A DNA stretch of 64,000 bases from G965261055 sp965261055 [NCBI: Fibrobacteria bacterium] (GCA_965261055.1 OZ253440.1:124001-188000); one strand, 5' to 3'; positions 25,813 through 35,659 are shown, counted from the stretch's first letter. Numbers and translations: made by a program. Notes: generated by a model not told the origin, from the sequence alone.

Positions 25813-28800
25813 TGATTTTTAACATGGGTTTAAGTTGTGTTTTAATCAAATTTTCTAACTCTTCTAATGAATGCCTTTTTTTATAGTAGCTTTGATTTTG
25901 ATTTTCTTTCATTCCTCTTAGATAGATATAAAAGACTCCACCGAAGTGTTGTGTATAATCATAGTTAGGTAAGTTTGATTTTAGCCAATAATGGGTTGCT
26001 GCACTGTAAATCAAAATTTGTTTGTCATAGCTATGGTGTTTCATATTTTCTAAAATTTTGTTTTGAGAGTAGTCGTCTAACAGATTGCTTTTCCAGTCTA
26101 AGATATAATAGCGATCTTTGTACTGAAAGAATAAGTCAATATAACCTGATATAAAATGAGGAAAATCTTCTTTTACAAAAGGAACTCCTTGTTTATTGAA
26201 AGTAAAGCAAAAATTCATTTCAGGAATATAGTGTTTAATATCTTTTAAATAAAAATAGTTTTGGTCGTTGAATGGATCGGTTAAGAGACCTTGAAAGGTA
26301 TTCCATAAAAGTTCTTGAATAGAATTAATATCTTCTTTTAGTTTATATTTATTTAGCTTGGACTTGATAAGTTCTAAAATAGTATTATTTTTCTTAAATT
26401 CTGTTAAAGATAGATGATTTTCAAATAGTTTAAAAGAAAAGTTTTCTAAAATATCATGTAACATATTTCCAGTAACAGATCCAGATGTTAATAAGCTTTT
26501 AGATTTTAAAAGTTCATTTTCACTTATATTGGAATCTATGTCTTCTTTTTTTAAACTTTCTTCATCATAAATTAAAATAGCAGATGTTTTTGATGTAAGT
26601 TGGCTATAGGAGGTTTGCTTTTGTAGACGAGAAAATAAAGAACTTTCTTGTTTGAAATTTGATGAGGAGGGATTTGTTAAATCTAAATCTTTTAGTATTT
26701 CTAAAACTTCTAATTTTTTTTCTTCTTTATATGAAGAAGTGTGGAAGTAATTAGGGTAAGTTTTAGAAATATCTTTAATAATATGATTGAGTAGAAATTC
26801 ACAATTTTCTTTTTCATTAATAAAACAAGGCAGTATTAGCTTGTTTTTGGCACGAGTCATTGCGACATAGTTTAACCTTAATTCCTCTTGATACTGCTGT
26901 TCATTAATGAAATTAATTACTTTCTTTGGCATTGAACTTGAAATCCAAAAGTCCTTATGATAGTTTGAATTTTCAGAAAAAAGATCTTTTTTATTTTTTA
27001 TTTTTTTTATTTTAGTCGTTGCTAAAAACACAATTGAAAAGTCTAAACCTTTAGATGCATGAATTGTCATCAATTGAACTTTAGGAATGTTTTCAGGAAT
27101 AGAATAAAGATTGATTTCATTTTCTTCATCTTCTTTTTGATGGTACGAAAGTAATATTTTTTTTAAAGTATTCTCTAAGTTAAAATTTTCTTGGTAAAAA
27201 TTTTGATAAATAAAGTCTATAAGATCTCTCAATGTATTTGTGTTCTTTGTCTTCTCTTTATAAGAATCAATTAGCTTTTTTATTTCAAAAAATAATGATT
27301 GTAGATTTTTGTTTTTGTAAGAAAGATGCAGATTCCAAACGGTATTAAAGAGAGGGTGGTTTAAATCAAATGTTTCTAATTGCTCTAAAGGGATTTCGAA
27401 AAAAGGTGATGCAAAAAGAAGTTTTGTAGATTCTAAATTTAAAGGATTGATAATTGAGCGTAAAAGTAAAATTAAATGATAACATTGTTTAGATTGAAAT
27501 AAACCCTTTTTTTTGTAATGAAAGAAAGGGATATTTGCTTTTCTTAGATATTTGGAAATGTTCGTGATTTCAGAGTTAGTTCGAGCTAAGATGCATATTT
27601 CATTTAAGGTTGTTTCTTTTTTTACTAAAGAAACAATTTGTTGTGATAAGCTGGAGTACCAATCAGTAATATTATCTTTATATGTTCCGAAAAACTCTTG
27701 TATAAAAATATTAGGAGGCTCTTCTAATTTAAGTTTAGATTTTTTTTCACTACTATCAGTTTCTTTTTCGGGTGAATTAACAGATTCATAATCAAGAATA
27801 CAAGATTTAAATAATTCTTTAAAAATTAAATTATAGCCTTTAATCATAGATGCTTTGGATCGGTAATTTGTATTTAGTTTATATAAAGATCCTTCGTGAT
27901 TTATAATTTCTTTTATTGAATTAATATAAATGTTAAGATTAGATCCTTGAAAAGAATAGATCGATTGTTTTGGATCTCCAACTACAAATAAACAGTGTTG
28001 TTTTTCATTGTTTTGAGTTAAGAAAATAGATTTAAAAATAGACCATTGAGGGAGATTTGTATCTTGAAATTCATCAATCATTCCGAATAAAAATTGATTT
28101 TTTAATTTATCTAAAACAAAGCTATTTTTATCTTGTAGTTCTTTTTCTACTAGTAGAATCATATCATTATAAGTGATGAGACTATTTTCTTTTTTAAATT
28201 TTTCTAAGTTCTTTTGAATTTCTTTAACCATTTTAAAAATGGGATTAAGTTTAGAATTCCATTCTTTGTTATGGAAAAGATAATCAATATCTAATCTTAA
28301 AAGATCTATAGTTGTAATAATTGAATTAAGGGATGTTTTTGTATGTTTCCCAAGTTCTTCTAAACAGTCTTGAGCAGAAATGTTTTTATTTGGGAAAGAG
28401 AAGAATTCTAAAAAATCTTTTGGATCTGAAAGTATTTCTAATAGATTTTTTTTTTTAAAATCATTAAATATATCTTGAAGACTTTTATTTTCAATTTTTA
28501 CTTCACTAAAGTAAGAAAGAAGAGTAGAAATGGAATTTATTTTTTCTAGTTTGTTTGCATTGATTTGGTGACCATTTAAACCAGACCATTTAGAATCTTT
28601 TAGGAAAACATAAGCCTCATGTAAGTTGAGAGCTTTTTCTTTTATTGAAAGTTGGTTTTGAATTTTTTTAATTGTGGAAATAAAATTGAATTCTAGTGTT
28701 GTTTTTTCCTCTGGTAATAAATTAGGTTTTAGTGTATCTTTTTCTGGATTGTAGATACTAGAAATGGTAAAGATATCTTCAGAGATTTTTTTTAAAGAAG

Positions 28801-29296
28801 GTTTTTCATTAGAAAAAATATCGTAAATATCTTGTGAATATTTAGGGAGTAGGTTTTCAAATTCCCTTTTAGAAAATAAAATATTTTGGATGAGATCTTG
28901 ATCAGATCCAATCTGCATTAAAAAATGGTGATTTTGAATGATGCGGTTACAAAATCCATGGAGAGTAAAAATACAAGCGTTATTAAATTCAAGAAGACAT
29001 TTTTTAAAATGTTCAATTAACTCTTTGTTTGAGCTTTGTTGTTGTTTTAAAGTATAAATTTCTTTTTGTATACCCTTATGAATTCTATCTAAAAGTTCTT
29101 GAGTTGCTTTTTCTGTATAAGTAACAATGAGTATTTCCTCTAAAGAAATATAACCGTTGTATTTTTGTTTAAGATTTTCGTCAGATAAAATTCTTAAAAT
29201 AAGCTTTACAATTGTATAGGTTTTACCAGTTCCAGCTGATGCTTCAATTGCTCCATGTTTGAATAAATTAATTTCTTGGTATAATTCTTTTTTCAT
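25805..29296 (-). CDS. recB: Exodeoxyribonuclease V beta subunit (helicase-nuclease)
   Basis: RecB is the 3'-5' SF1A helicase and nuclease of RecBCD, which processes double-strand ends for recombination. The 1163-residue protein has Walker A in AIEASAGTGKTYTIVKL, motif II FGMIDEFQDTNLPQW, motif III LFVVGDPKQSIYSFQG, motif V VQLMTIHASKGLDFSIVFLA and motif VI LRLNYVAMTRAKNKL. The C-terminal nuclease domain shows HFISGYIDLFFQYKDRYYIL then DWKSNLLDDYSQ, giving the D...D-x-K core, and CxxW-like HYSAATHYWL after it. All motifs are intact, unlike the following recD. It starts 4 bp after recC. Confidence 0.95.
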   Translation of the reverse strand: MKKELYQEINLFKHGAIEASAGTGKTYTIVKLILRILSDENLKQKYNGYISLEEILIVTYTEKATQELLDRIHKGIQKEIYTLKQQQSSNKELIEHFKKCLLEFNNACIFTLHGFCNRIIQNHHFLMQIGSDQDLIQNILFSKREFENLLPKYSQDIYDIFSNEKPSLKKISEDIFTISSIYNPEKDTLKPNLLPEEKTTLEFNFISTIKKIQNQLSIKEKALNLHEAYVFLKDSKWSGLNGHQINANKLEKINSISTLLSYFSEVKIENKSLQDIFNDFKKKNLLEILSDPKDFLEFFSFPNKNISAQDCLEELGKHTKTSLNSIITTIDLLRLDIDYLFHNKEWNSKLNPIFKMVKEIQKNLEKFKKENSLITYNDMILLVEKELQDKNSFVLDKLKNQFLFGMIDEFQDTNLPQWSIFKSIFLTQNNEKQHCLFVVGDPKQSIYSFQGSNLNIYINSIKEIINHEGSLYKLNTNYRSKASMIKGYNLIFKELFKSCILDYESVNSPEKETDSSEKKSKLKLEEPPNIFIQEFFGTYKDNITDWYSSLSQQIVSLVKKETTLNEICILARTNSEITNISKYLRKANIPFFHYKKKGLFQSKQCYHLILLLRSIINPLNLESTKLLFASPFFEIPLEQLETFDLNHPLFNTVWNLHLSYKNKNLQSLFFEIKKLIDSYKEKTKNTNTLRDLIDFIYQNFYQENFNLENTLKKILLSYHQKEDEENEINLYSIPENIPKVQLMTIHASKGLDFSIVFLATTKIKKIKNKKDLFSENSNYHKDFWISSSMPKKVINFINEQQYQEELRLNYVAMTRAKNKLILPCFINEKENCEFLLNHIIKDISKTYPNYFHTSSYKEEKKLEVLEILKDLDLTNPSSSNFKQESSLFSRLQKQTSYSQLTSKTSAILIYDEESLKKEDIDSNISENELLKSKSLLTSGSVTGNMLHDILENFSFKLFENHLSLTEFKKNNTILELIKSKLNKYKLKEDINSIQELLWNTFQGLLTDPFNDQNYFYLKDIKHYIPEMNFCFTFNKQGVPFVKEDFPHFISGYIDLFFQYKDRYYILDWKSNLLDDYSQNKILENMKHHSYDKQILIYSAATHYWLKSNLPNYDYTQHFGGVFYIYLRGMKENQNQSYYKKRHSLEELENLIKTQLKPMLKINA

Positions 29297-29300
29297 AAAA

Positions 29301-32300
29301 TTATTGAGAAAATATAGGTTCTAGAAAATCTTTAAAATCTTGGTAGTGTAGAGATAAAAGTTCTTCTGTATATTTTGATTTGGAGATGATCTGAGCGGAG
29401 TTTAAATAAGATGATTCTTCTGTGTTTTCTTTTTGGATGTCCTGTAAAATATTAGATAAATCTTTTTTCTTATTATTGTTGAATAATTTTTGAAAGGGAA
29501 GGTGCATAGAAATAGGATTTTCTAATCGCTTTTCAAAATTTTCAAAAAATTTTAAAGTTTCCTCAGGCTTATTTTTTGAAATACAAAATTTCTTTTTAAA
29601 GACTTTATTTTCTATCTCTTTAAAAGTGTAAACAAGAATTTTAAAATGATTGGGGATATCATTGTTAAGGCTAGCTACTCGATAAAAAAGAAAAGGATAC
29701 AGAGCTTCAAGGTATATTTTTTTAGAATTAGTGAAGATTGGGTATATCCATTCTTCTGTACTTGAATTCTTAACAAAAATAGATTGTAGTTCTCCTTGTA
29801 TTTTTCGTTTTGTTTTTTTTGTTAAAATAGAATGCAGTATTTTATTTTTTGATAAAAGAGATTGCTTTCCTAAAGTGATTGATGGAATCCAATCATTAAA
29901 GCTATCTAAATCTATTAGGAACTCTTCTGTAATAGAAGATATTTCTTGATATAGTGCCTTTTTTTCTTCTTGATTGAAAGGAGGGAGTGGATGTTTTCCT
30001 TGATGTATAAATTCTTGATATAGGTTTTCAAATAAAGTTGAAGAATGGGGATCGTTAGATTTTTGAGAACCATAATTTATTTTAAACTGATTCCAATAGT
30101 CTCTTTTGAGAGAAAATAGATCGAGACTAGAAGATTGGTAGCCTTTATTTTCCGAATTATCTTCATCAGATGTTATTTCAGAAGAGATAGATAATTTTTT
30201 ATTAAGTGTGTAAAGTAAAGGGTTTTTTAGATATGTTGAGAACTCTTTTATATCAATCAAAGGAGTAATGATTGATGTTTTCTTTTTTAAAAATTGAGTT
30301 TGATGAATCTTGTCTGGAACAGAATCGTCGATACAATGTATTGTTTTACTACTTAGTTTTATCTTGCAATATCGTTTAAGATGCTCTTGAAGCTCTACGA
30401 TGATAGTGGAAGGATTTAGACGAATATCTTTTTTTAAGTTATGAGAGTTATAACTTAAAGTTAAAGAAGATTGGGTGTCTAAAATAGTTTTAATTAAATA
30501 GTATTTTTCTTCCATGATTAAAGGAACATCACCTAATTTTCTAGGGAGGTTATTTTTTAAATCAATAGAAGAGGTAAGGTCTTGACTTGGGAAACTTAAA
30601 GAATCAAGCCCTAAGATAAAGGTATGTTTAAATGGAATAGAATCAACATGTTTTAGTGGAGAAATAATAACGCCACCTGTTAAAAGTTGAACTGATTCAA
30701 AGTTAAATGTTTTTAAAAAATGAGAAACAAGTATCCAGAATTCACTTAAAATAACTTTGGAATCAGAATTAATTGTATTTCTTATTTCAATATCACTTAA
30801 AATAGATAAAGCTTGCTCAGAAGTTAAATATTCTTGAGGCGGAACCGATACCCAAAAATCAAAAATTTTAAGAAGCCTTTGACAAGGCTCACTCCAACTA
30901 GAGTTCCCCAATTGATTAAACCAGTTTATGTCATTAGATACAATTTTCCATAAAATAAGAATAGAATAGATGGAAGAATAGACGGAATGAAAATTTGTTT
31001 CTTCTAAATTTGAGAAATCTTGTAATAAATATCGATCAAGAATTTTTTCAAACCCATAAGGACTATCTTTTTGATTGTTATATAAATTAAATTGATTACA
31101 GAAGGATGACCACTGTTGAATATGGGTTGCATTTAAATGGTGTTTTTCCATTATTAAAGGATTTGAAATTAAATCAAAAAAAGTTTTACGGTTTAAACCT
31201 GATGAGAAAACATTAACAATAGTTTTAAATGCTTTCATTGTCTTATTTGAAATTGAGTTTTGATCAATAATATGAAATGGAATAAAATTAGGGTCATTTG
31301 TTTTAAATGAGCTAAAAACAGATTGAATTGTATGTTTGTAGTCTTGGGTTTTGAGAATAATAATGGCTATTTCATTAAGATGAAGTTTAGGGTTTTGTTT
31401 GAGAAGAGTGCGAATATGTTGGTGTGTTTGTATTAATTCGTTCGTTATCGATGTTGTTTTCCAAAATTGTAAACTAGAGTCAGATTCTATTAATATTGAT
31501 TTATCAGTTGTTTTTTCAAAAGGAAATAGAATGCTATGTTGTAGGCTTTTTAAGGAAAAAGAAATAGGAGAAGCTTGCAGATTAATTTTTTCGGGAGAAA
31601 AAGCCCATTGTGTCGCGTCTTGCCATAGATTAAAATTTTCTTTTCCAGAATTCGCCCATAAGTATAAAATATTGTCATTTGGGATGTTTTCCCAAAGGTC
31701 TGCACAAGGCGTTGTGTTATAAATATAAACAGAATTAGATTGACTTAATTTTAGAAGAGTTTTTCTTTGAAATAAATTCAGTTTTAAAAAATTAAAAAGA
31801 TGAATGGAAGCGATTTGAATATTTAACTTTAGAGATTCTACTTTATCTAAAAGCCTAGGAAGAGTTTCAATACAGATTTTAGATTTTTTTTGATATTGCT
31901 CTAAATACCCTTTTTTTGAAAAAATTAGTAGGTAAAGGTGACTTTGTTCCTTTTCTAGTATTTTGTCGTGTTCTTGAGATTTTGTAGAAAAAAAGAGTTT
32001 TGATTTTAACCAAAATTGTTCAAATCCACTTTGTTGTTCTGTATTGGTTGAATGTTGTTGGTATTCCAAAAACAGTGAAGATAGTTTATGAAAAAGTTGA
32101 ATTTGAGTTGCTTTTATGATTTGGCTTGAATCACTTCGATTACGAAAGTAACTCCTAATTTGTTTAAAATCTTGAGGATATTTTGAAAATATCTCGTATA
32201 TAAACATGGTTAGGATAGAAGGAGTTAATTTTTGAATGGATTTGTTGTAAAATAGATTAGGATATTGTTGTGTTAAATTTTGGCTGAGAGTTTTCCATAA

Positions 32301-32504
32301 AAAAGCTTCTAAAGTTAAAAAAGAAAAATTTCCTAGGATGCCTCTAGACTCTGTTAGTTTAAGTTTAAGCCATTGACTTATATTAGGGTTGGGTGTAATA
32401 ATATATGGACTTTCGAAAGGACTTTTCCACTTTTTTTTTAAGTTAGAGTCAAGCTGTTTAAATAAAAATTGACTTTGAGAATGTAAAAAAAGTTCTAAAC
32501 TCAT
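29301..32504 (-). CDS. recC: Exodeoxyribonuclease V gamma subunit
   Basis: RecC is the scaffold and Chi-reading subunit of RecBCD, a helicase relative whose own ATPase is dead. The 1067-residue protein begins MSLELFLHSQSQFLFKQLDS and carries IITPNPNISQWLKLKLTESRGILGNFSFLT, the conserved family N-terminal block, and GGVIISPLKHVDSIPFKHTFILGL with FPSQD, matching G-x-x-x-x-P-M-R-x-I-P-F-x-x-x-x-x-LG. It is the first gene of recC-recB-recD and starts divergently from msrA (gap 51 bp). Sequence identity to model RecC is low by eye, so Chi specificity cannot be guessed. Confidence 0.92.
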   Translation of the reverse strand: MSLELFLHSQSQFLFKQLDSNLKKKWKSPFESPYIITPNPNISQWLKLKLTESRGILGNFSFLTLEAFLWKTLSQNLTQQYPNLFYNKSIQKLTPSILTMFIYEIFSKYPQDFKQIRSYFRNRSDSSQIIKATQIQLFHKLSSLFLEYQQHSTNTEQQSGFEQFWLKSKLFFSTKSQEHDKILEKEQSHLYLLIFSKKGYLEQYQKKSKICIETLPRLLDKVESLKLNIQIASIHLFNFLKLNLFQRKTLLKLSQSNSVYIYNTTPCADLWENIPNDNILYLWANSGKENFNLWQDATQWAFSPEKINLQASPISFSLKSLQHSILFPFEKTTDKSILIESDSSLQFWKTTSITNELIQTHQHIRTLLKQNPKLHLNEIAIIILKTQDYKHTIQSVFSSFKTNDPNFIPFHIIDQNSISNKTMKAFKTIVNVFSSGLNRKTFFDLISNPLIMEKHHLNATHIQQWSSFCNQFNLYNNQKDSPYGFEKILDRYLLQDFSNLEETNFHSVYSSIYSILILWKIVSNDINWFNQLGNSSWSEPCQRLLKIFDFWVSVPPQEYLTSEQALSILSDIEIRNTINSDSKVILSEFWILVSHFLKTFNFESVQLLTGGVIISPLKHVDSIPFKHTFILGLDSLSFPSQDLTSSIDLKNNLPRKLGDVPLIMEEKYYLIKTILDTQSSLTLSYNSHNLKKDIRLNPSTIIVELQEHLKRYCKIKLSSKTIHCIDDSVPDKIHQTQFLKKKTSIITPLIDIKEFSTYLKNPLLYTLNKKLSISSEITSDEDNSENKGYQSSSLDLFSLKRDYWNQFKINYGSQKSNDPHSSTLFENLYQEFIHQGKHPLPPFNQEEKKALYQEISSITEEFLIDLDSFNDWIPSITLGKQSLLSKNKILHSILTKKTKRKIQGELQSIFVKNSSTEEWIYPIFTNSKKIYLEALYPFLFYRVASLNNDIPNHFKILVYTFKEIENKVFKKKFCISKNKPEETLKFFENFEKRLENPISMHLPFQKLFNNNKKKDLSNILQDIQKENTEESSYLNSAQIISKSKYTEELLSLHYQDFKDFLEPIFSQ

Positions 32505-32555
32505 TTTTGAAATTTATATAATTTTGTATTTCAATAACTATAAAATGGAATAAAG

Positions 32556-33059
32556 ATGTTAAAAGAAAAAGCCACTTTTGGTGGAGGCTGTTTTTGGGGT
32601 ATAGAAGAGGCTTTTCGGGAATTAAATGGATTTTTAAAAACCTCTGCTGGCTATACAGGTGGTAAAATTGAAAATCCAACATATAAAGATATTTGTACTG
32701 GAATAACAGGTCATGCAGAAGTTGTCCAAATTGAATTTGACCCAAATAAAATTTCATATTCAATGTTGTTGCAAATTTTTTGGGAAATACATGATCCAAC
32801 AACTTTAAATCGTCAAGGACCAGATCGTGGAACACAATATCGTTCTGTTGTTTTTTATCATTCTGAAAATCAGAAAGAACTCTTTTTAGCTTCTAAAGAT
32901 TTTTTTACAAACAAGAAAATATTTTCAGACCCTATTGTTACTGAACTTTCTCCTATAGGTGTTTATTATATAGCAGAAGATTATCATCAACAGTATTTAT
33001 TAAATACAGAGCAACCTTCTTGTCATCGCCGAAAAACTTTGCCTGTTTGGTTTGATTAA
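32556..33059 (+). CDS. msrA: Peptide methionine sulfoxide reductase A
   Basis: MsrA reduces S-methionine sulfoxide in proteins. The 167-residue protein has the catalytic motif ATFGGGCFWGIEEAFREL, the family's GYTGG at about residue 34 and TGHAEVVQIEFDPNKISY, and ends with IAEDYHQQYLLNTEQPSCHRR. A second Cys in PSCH near the C-terminus could serve as resolving Cys. It has no signal peptide, so it is cytosolic. It is followed by a decayed membrane-protein gene rather than by msrB. Confidence 0.95.
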   Translation: MLKEKATFGGGCFWGIEEAFRELNGFLKTSAGYTGGKIENPTYKDICTGITGHAEVVQIEFDPNKISYSMLLQIFWEIHDPTTLNRQGPDRGTQYRSVVFYHSENQKELFLASKDFFTNKKIFSDPIVTELSPIGVYYIAEDYHQQYLLNTEQPSCHRRKTLPVWFD

Positions 33060-33073
33060 ACTGAGTTTTTTTA

Positions 33074-33806
33074 ATGTTTGACTTTCATTTTGGTTTGTTA
33101 GGAATTGCATTTATCGTTGGTTTTACTAAGTCAAGTATCCCTTGCTTTAGGTATTTATTCGCGTTCCAATGATGGTTGAATTTACCCTTCTAAAGAATCT
33201 GTAGGGGTATTTGACCCATTTTGCTAATGAGTGATTTAATGTCTATCTATTTTTATCATAAGTATTTTAAAAAGAACATTGTATTAAAAGTAGGATTATG
33301 GATTTTACTTGGAGTTTCAATGGGATATCTTATTTTGTACTTTATATCACTTTTTGTTTTCTTTGTTGTTTTGGGGTTTCTGATTTTGTTGCTCTTGCTT
33401 TTAGAATATTTGAGTTATTAACCTCGTTTTGAAAAAATGACAGGTCATCATACTTAAAACTGTTTTTGGTTTGTTATTAGGAATAACAACCATTATAGGG
33501 AATTCAGTAGCTCCTATTGTCTTAGTTTATTTTTCTTTACTGGATCTAAAAAAAAGCAATTAGTCGCAACAATTAGTCGCAACAGTATCCATAATCTTTT
33601 TTGTGATTAATTTAACCAAGGTGCCTTGCTTTTTTTTGGGGGAGTTGGGAATTTTTTCTGTTTGAGATTTAGCTCCGATAGGATTTTATTTTCCTATGAA
33701 TTTGTTGGGAGATGGTGTTTGGACAGAATCCCACATAAAGCTTTTATACGGTCTATTTGTTTGATTGTCCGTACAATGAGTGTTTGCTTAATTTTCAATC
33801 TTTTTT
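33074..33806 (+). pseudogene. TauE/SafE-type (DUF81) permease pseudogene
   Basis: Family-like pieces lie in sequence order but in shifting frames. From ATG 33074: FHFGLLGIAFIVGFTKSSIPCF. Then YPSKESVGVFDPF, followed in another frame by LLMSDLMSIYFYHKYFKKN with a hydrophobic helix ending GVSMGYLILYF. Later come TVFGLLLGITTIIGNSVAP then IVLVYFSLLDLKK, and IIFFVINLTKVPCFFF, then GFYFPMNLLGDGVW. This is the order seen in TauE/SafE permeases (K-S/T-G-I-P entry, L-x-x-D-L-x-x-x-x-Y-Y-x-x-x, N-x-x-G-P-I-x-x-x-Y). A 13-bp tandem duplication (33558-33583) accounts for one break: removing one copy restores KKQLVATVSIIFFVINL. Intact members export sulfite or related organosulfur anions. Clearly not functional as given. 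Confidence 0.85.
33558..33583. repeat. 13-bp tandem duplication inside the TauE/SafE pseudogene
   Basis: The unit aattagtcgcaac occurs twice back to back (33558-33570 and 33571-33583). Deleting one copy rejoins the reading frame across the site, so this duplication is one of the inactivating mutations. Confidence 0.9.
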
Positions 33807-33879
33807 AATTTCTTTTGTAATCGTCGCTAAAATAATTTATAATTGGAAATCAAGTGTAAACATTTAACTTAATTTAATT

Positions 33880-34482
33880 ATGATCAAAAAGTACTTTGCA
33901 AAATTTTTATATACCTCTGTCATTATGGTTACTTTAGTTCAGTGTGGAGGGGATGGAAAAGGAGTAGATAGTAACGGTATTGCTGTTGAGGTCATCTTTG
34001 ATACGACTTATATGTATGCTTATGACACAGCTAAGTTTACAGCGATGTTCAATGTGTTAACAAGTACCACTGGAAAATGTAATAATTGTCATCAAGGGGG
34101 TGTGGGCAGTAATGGAACATTGAGCAAGATTAATGGAATGGTTGCTTTCAATGTAGGTGTGTCATCTGAATTTAATACTTCTATTTTTTCTGTTACAGAA
34201 GGTAATATTTTAGCTTATAAAAAAGCTAGTTATGAAGATGCAACTGTAGCTAATGTAGGTGACTTAGTTGGAAAGAATGGTGTTCAAATTGCTCGAGTAC
34301 AGCCTAAGGCTCCAGTGCGTAGTTCTCTTTATTTAAGGGTTTTAGGTAATGAAGAATTTGGAAATGCGGGATCAATAATGCCTTTAGGTGCTTCTATCCC
34401 TGTTTCTGGTTTGCCAGAATTGGTCGCAGATTGGATTAATTCAATCGATCAAACAGTCACAGTAGATACGATACAGTCGTAA
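33880..34482 (+). CDS. Exported c-type cytochrome lipoprotein, one haem
   Basis: The 200-residue protein has a lipoprotein signal peptide ending LVQC (residues 1-22) followed by GGDGKG. A single haem-binding motif CNNCH lies at about residues 67-71 in TGKCNNCHQGGVGSNG. The C-terminal part has SSLYLRVLGNEEFGNAGSIM then PLGASIPVSGLPELVADWIN; its Met (SIMPLGA) is a good candidate distal ligand, as in class I cytochromes. The gene is 39 bp before the haem-barrel gene, and the pair probably works in electron transfer at the outer membrane. It might be anchored to the inner face of the outer membrane, since the residue after Cys is Gly, not Asp. Confidence 0.78.
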   Translation: MIKKYFAKFLYTSVIMVTLVQCGGDGKGVDSNGIAVEVIFDTTYMYAYDTAKFTAMFNVLTSTTGKCNNCHQGGVGSNGTLSKINGMVAFNVGVSSEFNTSIFSVTEGNILAYKKASYEDATVANVGDLVGKNGVQIARVQPKAPVRSSLYLRVLGNEEFGNAGSIMPLGASIPVSGLPELVADWINSIDQTVTVDTIQS

Positions 34483-34521
34483 TTCAGTTTAAACTTTTTA
34501 CTCTTTACCAAATAAAATACT

Positions 34522-35598
34522 ATGAAAAACACATCTTTAATCTTTTTTATACTTCTTTTAGGATTTTCTTTGTTGAATGCAGAGCCTTATTTTGCTTTCC
34601 GCACGGGGGTAAAGTGTTCTCAGTGTCATGTTAACAAAACGGGTGGAGGTAAACGTACTAACTTTGGAGTTGCTTTTGCTCAAGGTCAGCTTTCTGCTAA
34701 TCACTTAGTTGGCGAAGATGAAATTTTTTTTGATGGTTTAATCAATGACTATGTATCTGTAGGCGGTAATTACCGTGTAGAGGAGCAATACAATCTTGCT
34801 TATGATGAAGCTGGTCAAGATTTAAAATCGGGGCGGATGCGTAATGTAACCGAAAGTAATATCTATTTTCAATTTAATTTGATTGCAGATCGCCTTATTT
34901 TTTATTGGGATGTGAATGCTACTAATGGTACTGCTAGAGAGATTTTTGCTTTAATGACTTATGAAACCTTTTATGTTAAGTATGGGGCAATTTTGTTGCC
35001 TTACGGATTGCGTCTTTTAGATGACGATGAAAAAGCATTTACACGAAGTGAAACAGGTTATACATATGATCGAAGCTCATTAGGTGTGGAGATTGGGTAT
35101 GAACCTGGTCCTTTTTCTTTTGTTATAAATTATACTCTTGATAATGGTTCGGCTATTGTGCAATACATAGATCGTTCTTGGAGGGTTGGAGTTTCTGGTG
35201 GAGTTCGTTTTAAAAATGACCAATTCTTTGTTCTTGCTGAAAACTTTAGTGAAACATATGAGGCTGGAGTTTTTGCTGGTTTTGGTATTGGCTCTTTTAC
35301 ACTTTTTGGGGAATATGACTATGTTATAAGAAATAAAATTAAACAACAAGTTTGGTTAGCTGAAGCCGATTTAGAAATCACAAAAGGCGTTAACTTAAAA
35401 GTGATTCATGAAGCAAATCAGCCTGACATGAGTGTGAGTATTGCTAGAAATTTAAGTACTCGCAATACTTTTGGTGTAGAATACTTTCCAAATCCGAATT
35501 TGATTTTGAGTTTATTGGCTCGAGTTCGTGATGGTGTTCCATCTAATGGATTTGTAAATCAAGACGATATTATTGCTAGATTACATTTATTTATGTAG
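34522..35598 (+). CDS. Outer-membrane beta-barrel with N-terminal single-haem motif
   Basis: The 358-residue protein has a Sec signal peptide (MKNTSLIFFILLLGFSLLNA), then immediately AEPYFAFRTGVKCSQCHVNKT followed by GGGKRTNFGVAFA. CSQCH is a haem-attachment site; the CHVN-x-TGGGxR context recurs in a little-studied family of barrel proteins. From residue 60 onward alternating polar and aromatic strands repeat (YVSVGGNYRVEEQYN, FAGFGIGSFTLFGEYDYVI, TRNTFGVEYFPNPNLILSLLARV), consistent with a porin of about 14-16 strands, ending LHLFM. Inference: a haem plugged at the periplasmic mouth of a barrel. It follows the cytochrome lipoprotein gene by 39 bp and is closed by a strong terminator. Confidence 0.75.
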   Translation: MKNTSLIFFILLLGFSLLNAEPYFAFRTGVKCSQCHVNKTGGGKRTNFGVAFAQGQLSANHLVGEDEIFFDGLINDYVSVGGNYRVEEQYNLAYDEAGQDLKSGRMRNVTESNIYFQFNLIADRLIFYWDVNATNGTAREIFALMTYETFYVKYGAILLPYGLRLLDDDEKAFTRSETGYTYDRSSLGVEIGYEPGPFSFVINYTLDNGSAIVQYIDRSWRVGVSGGVRFKNDQFFVLAENFSETYEAGVFAGFGIGSFTLFGEYDYVIRNKIKQQVWLAEADLEITKGVNLKVIHEANQPDMSVSIARNLSTRNTFGVEYFPNPNLILSLLARVRDGVPSNGFVNQDDIIARLHLFM

Positions 35599-35611
35599 TC
35601 AAAAGTTTAAC

Positions 35612-35659
35612 AAATATAAAAAAGCCTTAAATACTTGTATTTAAGGCTTTTTTATATTT
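35612..35659. terminator. Strong rho-independent terminator, 23-bp perfect stem
   Basis: A perfect 23-bp inverted repeat (35612-35634 and 35637-35659) with a 2-nt centre includes the core aaaaaagccttaaatac and its complement followed by a T run. It ends the cytochrome/barrel operon 13 bp after its last stop. The symmetrical A/T flanks could work in both directions. Confidence 0.92.

Noticed and set aside
32458-32835. 125-codon frame antisense to msrA
   Set aside because: It overlaps the GCFWG-containing msrA frame and the recC start, and has no family features.
33221-33421. 66-codon hydrophobic frame read as a small membrane protein
   Set aside because: LLMSDLMSIYFYHKY is a TauE/SafE family segment continuous with flanking pieces in other frames; it is a fragment.
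33626-33808. Short open frame after msrA read as a separate small gene
   Set aside because: Its DNA encodes TauE/SafE pieces in the other frames, so it is part of the pseudogene, not a gene of its own.
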